Made by a program: the position numbers and the translations under genes. Positions 1 through 10,076 of a DNA stretch of 64,000 bases are shown here, piece by piece. Within the stretch, counting starts at the first letter, position 1, and each line of letters opens with the position of its first letter. The notes under the pieces were generated by a model that did no database searches, had not been told where the DNA came from, and saw nothing but the letters and a program-made list of their open reading frames with translations. The stretch is from Trichoplusia ni (Eukaryota > Arthropoda > Insecta > Lepidoptera > Noctuidae), in NCBI RefSeq assembly GCF_003590095.1, contig NC_039493.1:7440001-7504000 (forward strand), read 5' to 3'.

Positions 1-322
1 TGAGTCCCCCAAGAAAATCTTTCAGGACTAAGAATTGAATTTACCATGTAAATACTAATCCTCATCGATCCCTTTTATTGTTTACAAACTCTTTGTGTAA
101 TACTGAAATTTTAATTAATTTTAACCGATTTTTAATTGCCATCACAGACTGGGCGTTAAGTAATGACAAATATAGATTAACAATGTTTAAAGTAAATATA
201 TGTTATAGTTGTCATTAGGAATTAAAACACTTAATAGATTGGAGTTTGAGCTCAAATAAAACTTATTGTTTGATAATCACTTGTTAGTAAATCCATGTTT
301 TTTTTATCGTATTTTGTTTCAG
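1..322. other. AT-rich non-coding flank
   Basis: No gene is visible here. The sequence is AT-rich with stops in all frames. Its last 20 bases form a pyrimidine-rich tract ending in 'ttttgtttcag', which reads as a plausible plus-strand 3' splice site for the exon-like segment that follows. Confidence 0.4.
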
Positions 323-450
323 GAAGTCACCGCATCTATTTTGGGACTCACCACTTTGAGAAATCGTTATCTTGTGACCTCGACTACGAAGGGCTCCGTG
401 CAAAAAAGGGAAGGACATTTAACGTCGCATCAGAGAGGAATACAAAGTAG
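323..450 (+). CDS. possible terminal exon of an unidentified gene
   Basis: I do not recognise the product. A good 3' splice site (pyrimidine tract plus CAG at 320-322) precedes a segment in which the frame with its first full codon at 325 is open for about 41 codons and ends in TAG at 448-450. The peptide is mixed and protein-like, for example IYFGTHHFEKSLSCDLDYEG, with about half of its third codon positions G or C in an AT-rich setting. If real, it is the last coding exon of a plus-strand gene that starts left of the window. A competing frame is also open from 266 to 547, and no AATAAA lies close downstream. It could be chance. Confidence 0.22.
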
Positions 451-2317
451 GCCAATCTCGTCAGGGATGCTACAAAGTTCTAAAAATACGCTCCATTGTA
501 CATTGTTTTATTTCTGTAAACCATTATTCGTAAATCCTTGGATATAATCCGTGATTTGTTGTAGCTCACAAAGCTGTCAACGAGTCAATAGCCCTATTCA
601 GAATGTAAGACAATATGTACTTTAACTAAATCTACCTGGGAAATATCTAAATCTTAAAACAGTCCGTAAAAATACAATTGTTGGAGATTACCAGTTTACC
701 TTCCGATCACTTAAAACAAAGTTTTAATTGTATACCTTTTAATACTTCGTTTGTTCTTTTTTATTTTAAACAGAAACATAAGCAACCATTGAATCTGAAT
801 AAACAAAACAACCAAATTAATTTCTAGGAGATACAATAAAACCATTTAATATAATCATTACATCTTCAGCACAAGTACTGTGCATGTGCGTATGAAACAT
901 TAAACGTAATGTATGTTATACAAAACGATTCAATCGTTAGAAACTTGAATACATAAACGATCGTTATTAATATATAATCGACCTGTACAACAATTCAAAC
1001 TAAAATTATCTCAATATAGATAGACATTTAGATGAGTCAGATCTACTCGCAGACGGCATTTCAATAAACGAATGTACCGTAATAATGATAACCAATAAGA
1101 GTTGGACTAAACACATTCAAGGTAAACAGATACGTACAAAGTAACAATGCGAGACTATTAGTCGATTGGATGATAAAAACATCTACATACAAACAATGGA
1201 GTATTCTATATGAAGAGTCTACAATAACCATGATATTATAATTGACCGTGAAACCGTGACATTGATAGCCCACGTAATATGGTCAGAGAAATCTGATATA
1301 CTGCGACATATATTATTAATAGTAGTCTGTTCCTACGGTTACTAAGAAAAATACAACATAAATACCCAAGCAGTGAATATCTCGTGTTAAGCTCGTGAGA
1401 GTCACGGAGCCCCACCCGCCTGCTCCACTTATATCGTATTAACACCAAATAAATAAACACACAAGCTAATCAACAAACTCACATTTCAACACACCCAGTA
1501 ATACTAGTAATTAGGATCACAATTTAACTAATTTGCGACCTAAATTTTTAGCGAAATTAAATTTGACTAAAGTTACCCTAATCTAAATAGAAATTTTGAT
1601 AGATTTAGGAGAAATGATGACCTTTACTTATACACGAGTGAAAGAATAACTGGATTCAGTCGAAAATTAAATAATGCAAACATAATAATGGCAGAAGAAA
1701 GGTGTCTTGAAAAGGCTAGCGAAACATTGAATCAAATTTTTAAGCACGTTTAACGCTCGAGTAAACTTAGCAGCCGCTGTCACGTACGACTTTCTAGATG
1801 TTTGTAATCACATTGCAGTACTTATCCATTGATAACAAACAATATCAGAGTTTATGTGAATAATTATATTTTTTTAAGTGCGAACTGTGACCAACCTTTC
1901 CGTTTAACACCTGTTGATCAATAAAAGCGAACTGCGACATAAACACCTAGCAAAACCAAAAAGTATGGGTGCTATATTTTAAACTAATAATATTATTAGT
2001 GCAAAGTCAACAAATTACCTGGCCACTTATTCTGACCATATCCGATCAACGAGGATTGAATGGCGTACGTGTTTCCCAGACGGTCTTACTTTGGTCACGC
2101 TCGCGCGACTCTTCGAGGATTCACTCAAAACGTGTCAGTAATGCGGGACACAAAGTTAATGATGACACAAAAACTTCACTTACATGAATCCGGCGCGGCA
2201 GATGATAAACCAGTTATTATAACACAAAAATAAAGTTAATAAACCGACGAGAAAATTAATTGAAACTATTATGCACACGCAACTGAGGCTGTCGTATTTG
2301 ACAGATTTGAAGGTTAG
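451..2317. other. intergenic or intronic sequence, no gene seen
   Basis: AT-rich sequence with only chance-length reading frames. The one structure I noted is an 18-bp perfect palindrome of A and T with single flanking C/G steps at 1983-2000 ('actaataatattattagt'). It is simple enough to arise by chance in this composition. Confidence 0.4.
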
Positions 2318-2530
2318 GCGTTTACATCGCAACGGTTCGACACTGTCCGTGCCGCGGTCGTGCAGAGACTGGCGCGCCGCCCCAGCGGGGCCACGGGCGA
2401 CGTCACGGCGGAGCTGGCGGGGGCGTTGGCGTCACTCGCCAACTTGCCAGACGTACCTACCGAGTACTGCGCTGCCACATGCTGTAGCTGCCGTCAGTGC
2501 CCACGTCGCACACACTCAAATGTCTGATGT
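2318..2530 (+). CDS. GC-rich exon-like segment, product unknown
   Basis: I do not recognise the product. The frame starting GCG at 2318 is open for about 70 codons to TGA at 2525. Most third positions between about 2369 and 2500 are G or C, in sharp contrast to the AT-rich neighbourhood, which is typical of a constrained coding exon. The peptide has a helix-like part (VTAELAGALASLANLPDVP) followed by a cysteine cluster (CAATCCSCRQC) that could be palmitoylated or bind metal. The splice sites are unclear: 'ttag' at 2314-2317 and 'gtgcag' at 2360-2365 are possible acceptors, but neither has a good pyrimidine tract. A GC-rich regulatory island is the alternative; it contains a CRE-like GACGTCAC. 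Confidence 0.35.
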
Positions 2531-2532
2531 TT

Positions 2533-4934
2533 CAAACGAGTTTTGAAACTTTTCAATTATGATCCACCATATGAATGAAACAATGACTGTTTGATAGATC
2601 TCATTTTCGAACGGTCGGGAATTATGAATCGAGTTTCAAATACACATTAGAAGACCCGAGACTAAACAGTACAGGCGTCGGTGATAAATTAAAAGACAAA
2701 TAAACCATTAAGGCCAGTTCACAACAAATTATCTGCAGTAAAATTTTACAGTTGAGAAAGTAAGCTATAGGTTTGGAAATTAACCAACTACCGTTTGGAG
2801 GTGTGGGGCTAAAATAAATCTGCCGAAGATTTGAAATAAAATGATTGCATTTTGTGCGACGCATCTCACAAATGTGACCGGGAAGATTCGATTAGCAACC
2901 AACGTCGCCACCGCCCGTCGGTCACAATCTAATAATAGCGAGAAAAACGAGAAAGAATTCGAATTAAGAAACTCCCACGCGTTAGCATATCTACATAAAC
3001 ACATTTAAGGGTGCCCATGACGAAGAAATTACAACCTTGGAAAAATCTGTCTGAAATTCTGGGACCAATGAAAGATCTTAAGCATGTTTGTCTAAAGGCC
3101 TTTACTAGGTCAAACAAAAAGAGAAGGGAGACGAAAATATACATACCGTGGATATTATATTGCAAATCCTGAAAATGTTGACTAAGGTTATCGTATAGGC
3201 GACCTCGTTTGCTTTCACCTATCTAAGATGTAGATCGTAAGTCTTTCGACTGACATTTAAGCAGGGATTCAGAATTTTCATTATATTCACTGTCATGTTG
3301 CCAATATCCTCCTACGTTTAGATTGGAAAACAGGCTTTGCCATACAGCTCGTATTGTCGAAGCCTGCCCACTTTAACACTAGGACAAATTTAGATCCACC
3401 CACGGGAGTGAAAGGAAATTTTCTAGTCCATTGAGAATTATGGAACGAGCTAAGCAAAGTACATTTTTATCTTTGTATATGCCGGTTTATTTTAGTTAGA
3501 TAGGAGGTTTATTGACACAATCTTAAATCAGAGATTGATGCCTGCTTAGTCGTCATACCTGCCAATATAATGAAAAAAGTTCAGAAGAGGTGTTAACTAT
3601 TACTTGGATTTTAGACGGTTCTAGAATTGATTCTACACATGTTTTAATTTTATCGACATGTTTAACGCGTTCAGAGCCCCGACCTATATTATTTCAATCA
3701 ATATTTCACAGATTGCCGGTTCGAACGTAGTTCAATCACCTGCGTTTTGGCAGTATATTTGTGACGCAAACTTATCTACCTATAGATAATGACTTACGAA
3801 TGTTTTCGAGAATAATTTTGTGGTTGAAATGATTTTCTACCGAGATAAGAAGCTCATATATTTGATAAAGAATTCCAGAACGATACGATTTGATTATTGG
3901 TGATAAGCAACATATTTTTTATTCCAAGGTTGTCAATTCTCACCTTTACATTCATAATGTCGCGGAGATAGAGGCTATATTTTCATTTTCATTTGCACCA
4001 AAACCAGCATGCCCTGATGGACTTGAATGTATTTGTTAATCAATCTTATAAAAAATAGATTGTTCACTTGCCTAGAGTGATAACCTTTTATTTATTTTAA
4101 TAGAAGAAGGAAGTAAACTGCTAACCGTAGATTCTCTACGTGATAATAAATAGAACTTCGATTTTATTAGAGAAGTAGGGCTTTGCAAAAACGTGTCCAT
4201 GTGCCACGTGATGACGTCACGTGGCACATGAACCGGCGTGCGTTGCATAAACAAAACGAGACCATATTTGTTTGGCTAACAAACACCCACGGCGATCGTG
4301 GAATAAAGTTCAGCCGAACTTATGAAAATGCCTCACTTAAAGTCCGTAATAAATAATAATTACATTAATAACGTAAACACTGGAATCTTTGCAGATTAAA
4401 ATCAGTTTGCAATGGTTCATACCGCAGTAATAATGGATTTGATAATGCTTATCAGATAACCGTATTTAAAGCGCACTAGTCTTAATGAAGCGCTGTTGTT
4501 TGCCGCTGTGGTACCAGTAGAAATATAACGACTTTACATGCTTTAAAGTGAAGGAAAACCTGTAGACTAAGTAATTAGTCTGTAATTCTTAATATAAGCC
4601 ATACTCATAATTCACTAATATATACATGATGACTAGGGCCGATAGCGAACACTGCACGGCGCCAAAAACTAAACTAAAGCAGTCCGAAGGTCAAATCCAT
4701 CGACGGCGTCGGCATGGCAACGGGCGGACTGAGAGTATTTTGAGATATAGATTATTCTGTCATAAATATTGATTTCTAGAATAATCGATAACGCAGATTA
4801 AATGAATCGCGAGTAGTCTATTTAGATACTGTATCAAATGATTACGTCCCAAATTTTCCTACATGATAGCATGAAGGAAATTTAAAGATTAATAATGGGG
4901 ACAGTACATTTACAAAGAATGCACTGTAATTTGA
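2533..4934. other. non-coding stretch
   Basis: No convincing gene. The sequence is AT-rich with chance ORFs on both strands. It contains the E-box/CRE palindrome described separately and a mildly GC-rich patch at about 4640-4735. Confidence 0.4.
4198..4230. promoter_or_regulatory. E-box/CRE/E-box palindrome
   Basis: A 14-bp perfect inverted repeat (4198-4211 with 4217-4230) around a 5-bp centre. It contains CACGTG at 4205-4210, TGACGTCA at 4212-4219 and CACGTG again at 4218-4223. CACGTG is bound by bHLH factors (CLOCK/CYCLE, Myc/Max, Mondo/Mlx and USF types) and TGACGTCA by CREB/ATF bZIP dimers. The E-box spacing is 7 bp, not the 5 bp of a classical carbohydrate-response element. That these sites are bound is inference. 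Confidence 0.4.
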
Positions 4935-5479
4935 ATTAGCCCTCCACTATGCATCAAAGTAATGAAAATATATCATTTTGTCTGTCGTCCCGTAGTCCCA
5001 ACAATCCAAGTTATTCCGGCAGAGAAAAGTGAACGTTTCACACACCTGTATACACATGTTCAACATGGAGGGGAATATACAGTGCAAATCAACTTTCACA
5101 ACACCGATACTTACCCACCCATGCAATGGACCAATCGTAACGTTCTGACGCTACAACATAGGTGCCTCCGGGAGTTTGTTCATGCTAACGACCCCGCTTA
5201 AGAAAAGCTTTCCATTGATATCCGACCTCATTATCTTCAATGTAAATTATTCACACTTTCTCTTCAGAACATCTTTCTCTTAAAGATCCAAGAGGCGGGA
5301 TACTTTGTGGTTAAAAATAGGATACGAATTTGTATAGTTCGAACGACAGGAAAGGTTTACAGCTCGGTGTTTACTGAGGAATTAACGAAAATTCTCCAGG
5401 ATGGCTGGGGCAATAACTTCGTACCGGTTACGAAGAAACACGGAATTGACGTGACTGACATTAAGCAAGTGAGGTACTA
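4935..5479 (+). pseudogene. unidentified ORF interrupted by one in-frame stop, or a two-exon gene
   Basis: I do not recognise the product. One frame runs from 4935 through an ATG at 4962 to TAA at 5199-5201, then continues in the same frame without a stop to TAA at 5477-5479, about 180 codons with a single interruption. The second half is strongly protein-like (for example KVYSSVFTEELTKILQDGWG, then a basic and hydrophobic tail ending in KQVRY), with about half of its third positions G or C against an AT-rich background. A good 3' splice site with a pyrimidine-rich tract ends at 5267 (acceptor 'ttctcttcag'). An intron from a weak GT at 5178 to 5267 (90 bp) would remove the stop and keep phase. 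So it is either a functional small gene with one intron or a decayed copy with one nonsense change. No domain or membrane segment is obvious. Confidence 0.4.
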
Positions 5480-7575
5480 AACTTCTGAAGGCCACGCATA
5501 ACAACGACCGTCCTATGCAACATTACATGTATTAAATGTACAGTCATCAGTATAAACTGTAATGTCTTTAATTCTATAAATAAGTTAACAGTTATATTCC
5601 ATGGTGAAGTCTGTTTGGGTAAAACGTAATTCTGTAATTGAGGGTAAAGTTTGTATGGATCTCGAGTCATGCCCAAAAACGTACAGTAGGTATCAATATT
5701 CTAAAATGTATGGTCAGACACCTGGCCGAAAATCCTACTACACTTTAAGAAAATATATATTTTATTACAGGAACAAACTATAAATAAAATTAAAAGACAG
5801 AGTTGCATCAAAGATAATGCACTTCACGTGAAGACGATACGCTTCTCTATTTGTTATGGGTTAATGCAATGGTGTATCGTGATGACCGTTGCAACGCTCC
5901 CCTCGGGTGTATTGCAACGGAAAACGGGTCGCGACCCACTTCGTCGGGATCAATACTCGGTCATCGACTCTGCCGCGCCTCTAGTTCCCTATGTCTGTAG
6001 AAGGCATACAAGGAAAGAACTTAAATTGCAACCACAAACTATAAAAGCTTGACCATTGACTTGTGCTTTTAAAGCATGAGTGCGACCATTAGCAGTGGTT
6101 AAAACTTTTCCGAAAGTTTATCGACATCTTTATTATTCGTGATGAAGTTATAACGATGAAATATCGGGAGCCAACATTAATATTCAGATGCCAGTCTGGG
6201 ACTATTTTTAACACAGAAATGCATAAACATTTCGAAACGTGTGGAAGTTAGGACTGTTAGGAGTCATAAATCCATGACGTTTTATTAAGATATCACGAGC
6301 AGATGTTTTGTTGATGTATGGCACGTTATCACGTGTGGCTTGCAGTAGTGATAAGGTATGAACCCTATGACGATGAACTTTGCAACAGGCGTGGTTAATT
6401 ACTATACTTGACCAGCACACGCTGTAAACACGTATCCGACGAAAGCGATTAACGTTTTTATTATCAGCTCGAAGGTAAAGAATCTCTTCTAGGAATGGCA
6501 TAGAATAAACTAAGCTCTGCCAAGGTTATTAGAACGTTATATACACATGAAAAGTCTAAGAGGTATATTTATAAGAGTTTCTATAGATCCGGTCCGGTGT
6601 GGTCCGGTTACTAGATACCATCAAATTGTTCTGATCTAAAAACTACCGATTGTTTTGTGCTACCTTGGTCTGGCTGCCTTAAGCAGAAAAGTAAAATTAA
6701 AAGCGCGGGCTGTCCAAATATCCGTCGCTTTTAAGTGTTCGTTAACCGTAAAAGCCGACCACACGATGATTGAGTCATTCTTATACTTTTGATGTACGTT
6801 TATCGAGTCGTTGCCGCACTGTCAGCATTGTGAAGTAAATTATTGTTATAAGTGATACTTTCCTTTTACGATTGTGTCTCCAACAATATTGTAGCTGCAA
6901 TTTGATTTGTTTTGCACGTATTTTGATCTTTTCAATGCTACTTACCATTAAACTTTATTGGCTTTGAACATTTGTTATCGACTTAGCGTATTTTATTGAT
7001 GCATGTATATTGTGATTGAATATTTACGATACTTGTTTTTTAAACACGGATAAGGACACCATCTAATAAATTATTATTAAAGCTAATTAAGTATGCATTC
7101 AGCAGGTTTATTTCCACAAGGAAAAAGCCTTAACTATTTTGTATAGGGCTGTTAAAAGACTTCATAAAAGAAACCCCTTTAAAAGGCCTAATTGCAGTCT
7201 CAATTCGTTATTTACGTAGTTTGAAATCTCCGAGGTACATAATGTGTTTACTGCGATCCATTTAATTCAATTTGCATCTTGAAGGGTAATTTATTCACAG
7301 TTTATCGGATAACGAAAGTACTGTACAATATTCAAGCCCTTTGATTACCATACTAAAATCGAATTACTCATATTAATGGGTTCTTGATTATTATTCCAAA
7401 TCACATTTTGGTAAACGCCAGAAGAAGTAAATAATAAGTGGGCAATGACATTATTGATTGTACACATGTAATTATACAGCTAGAAATACACAGAAGTAAA
7501 GTTTTATATTAACCAGCCATTCAACTCGATCTTGACATTTTCAAATAGGGGCTGAATACTGGACGAGACGGGGTG

Positions 7576-7640
7576 TGACGTAACAATTGTGACGTACTGC
7601 GCATGACGTCACGCGCACTGGCCAATGGACTATATTTAGG
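7576..7640. promoter_or_regulatory. three CRE-like sites at 14-bp spacing, CCAAT and TATA-like box
   Basis: TGACGTAA at 7576, TGACGTAC at 7590 and TGACGTCA at 7604 start exactly 14 bp apart. The second and third units are also alike outside the octamer (both end in GCGCA). A CCAAT pentamer follows at about 7622, then an AT-rich 'ctatatttag'. Together this resembles a compact CREB/ATF-type promoter or enhancer reading to the right. No convincing coding sequence starts immediately downstream, so an enhancer or a non-coding promoter is possible. Confidence 0.4.
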
Positions 7641-9877
7641 ACACAAGCATTTCCAGAAACCAAGTTTGGAAAACTATGAATTATTAATAGATTCCCTGAA
7701 ATAATATTCTAAAAAATCTTTTAATGTTAGTCGTTTGCGGATTGCGCAATTTTAGGTCACCTTCAAATATTTTTGGTCACGAATACTAAGCATGAGAGAA
7801 CACAACGATAAATCTACAACAGTACCAAAAACAAACTCATAAAACGGGTGTCTGCCGTCTGGGCACAAATGATAATTTGCGAAAGCTTTAGAAATTATCG
7901 ACATAAATATAACTTCATTTGTATTAACATACATAGGCTAGAAAATGTTATCAGCCTGGATATATAAAATGAGGTATACCTTAAAGGTTATATAGGGTAG
8001 ATATATGCTTGTAGCAAATTCTATTTATAAACGGGCAACATGAGAATCGGTCTGACCGTGGTAGTACATCGTCGCGACCTGGCTCGGTGACCCGGTTTTC
8101 CCGCGCTGACTGCGCAGCGTCTCTGACCCCTTTTACCTGCACTTAAACGATCATGCATACGCCGACAACTTTACATTGCACATTGCAAAAGTATCTTTTG
8201 TTTATATCATTAATTTTATAGATCATGGATTACCGGTATTAAATGAACGCTTGAAATCCTTTTTCTGACAAGGAAATTGCATTGTCTGTTTAGAAGGAAG
8301 GTAGTAAATAATAATGCAATTAAAACCACCAAGGTGCGAAGAAAAATACTTGATTTTAAGATGTAGGTACTCGTGATAATCATACGCATTTCAACGCTTT
8401 CATGATTCAGTAGATGCTGACATAGAAACAACGCATATTGCGAAACTCAACGCTAAAGACGTTACAGTTTCGCAACAAATCTTCAGAACTTTCAGCAAGA
8501 GATACACTCTGGCTGAAAGTTTTGAAGGTGTGTTGTTTAAATGTCAGTGGATTACATAAGTCACAAGATTATAAATGCTTGTGGGTTTGCCTCAATTAGT
8601 ATTTTAATGCGTGACCTACAATTATGCATATTCCCAGTGGTAATCAATTAAATGTATTCAATGTAGTCTGGTTGAAATAACATTCATCAAATGTGTATCA
8701 CGTGTTCGAAATGTTTAAAGGACTACGCAGTACACTGGGTGCGTCGCCCTGCGGGTTCGAAAGCCTGACTATGCAAGTAACTCGGAGCAACGACCTTAGC
8801 CCTTGCTGAATAACAGCCCGAGTTTTTCTACATAGCTATCGCTTGACAAGCGGCCCTCGTCTCCCCCGACCCGGGCGGCGCTTAATGGCAACGCCATTTA
8901 ACAACTTACTAGTTGAGTCTGAGTGGCGCTACGGAAATTCCAAGAATGTGTGCGCAACACTCGTTAAAAATACACTTTAATTAGTAATAAAGTGTGAACA
9001 AAGGTCTGGGATTCATTTAGTAAAACAGAATATTGTATTTATTTATTCTTATATTAGTTGTCAATTAGAACGTTTTATCGTTCATTAGCGTTAATATGTT
9101 TATGTATAATTATGTACGGAAAGAAAACAAAGCCACAGACACATTATGGATAAAATGGCAACTAACAATTTTTCTAGAAACGGCGTGCGTCTGAGCATAT
9201 TATTTATGGTTGAAACGGACCATGAACTGGAGAAACAACACGTACTCATTGAATAATTTATGCAAGCAATCAGTAGGTACGTCATCTATTAAAGTACTAC
9301 TTTAAACAATCGCACTCTAGTGAGTTCAACTGGTGATGACGTCTTTACAGCGATCATTGTTAGCGACATCATATCGAAACGCAGAAAATGGCGATGCTTC
9401 ACAATCACGTTTCTCCGTGCGTAGTCGGACGGGATCGTGCGTGGTCGGGGTAACGGACCAGCGCTTGCGCAGGGTCAACATACGCTAGCCAAGGTCGGGT
9501 CGACGCCCTATCCATGGAGTCCTAGATATAGGACGCGGGAAATCTAAAGATGCCTGAGTTTTGAATTGGTGTTGAATATACAAATCACTAAACCATTACG
9601 TGGGTGGTCTTACCGGGGATCACGTTGCGGGTAAGATTGAACACCGCACATAACGTCACAAATAGACACTTATCTCTCCAAGTATACCTACGGTTAATTA
9701 CCGAGAGCGCGAGTTCCAGTGTAAAGTTACAATCTATGCACATAAATCGGTTTCAAACCTTACGTACGGCTAGTAGTAGATTTATTGACTTTACACGTGC
9801 ATGAAATTCTGTGTTAAAACAATGAGTCTATACGGCTCGTGTTTCACAACTTATCGATAAACCATATTATGCAATTC

Positions 9878-9980
9878 TGACGTAATTACCTTAACGTTGC
9901 ATTTTAGTTTTGCACCATGAAGCGAAGACTTGTTGACAAGGAGACAATAAACTGACGTAAGAAAACGAAATGTGACGTAA
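9878..9980 (+). promoter_or_regulatory. cluster of three TGACGTAA sites
   Basis: TGACGTAA occurs at 9878-9885, 9953-9960 and 9973-9980. This octamer is a known binding type for bZIP factors (CREB/ATF half site; PAR-bZIP-like TTACGTAA relatives). Three copies in about 100 bp, in the same orientation and just upstream of a perfect hairpin, suggest a regulatory module. Binding is inferred. Confidence 0.28.
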
Positions 9981-10011
9981 ACAAAGCTTGTTGTTTGTAT
10001 GAAAAATGCGC

Positions 10012-10076
10012 AGTTTTTATCTAGAAAGATCTGGACATGATTTCGTATCATGTCCAGATCTTTCTAGATAAAAACT
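10012..10076. repeat. perfect 30-bp inverted repeat, 5-nt loop
   Basis: Arms 10012-10041 and 10047-10076 are exact reverse complements around the loop TTCGT (10042-10046). RNA from either strand would fold into a 65-nt hairpin with no mismatch. Pre-miRNAs of this size usually carry bulges, so a young hairpin locus, a template-switch fold-back or an assembly artefact are all possible. No flanking target-site duplication is evident. Confidence 0.85.

Noticed and set aside
6208..6501. 97-codon minus-strand ORF starting with ATG
   Set aside because: It is within chance length, with no recognisable motif, no splice or poly(A) context and AT-rich third positions.
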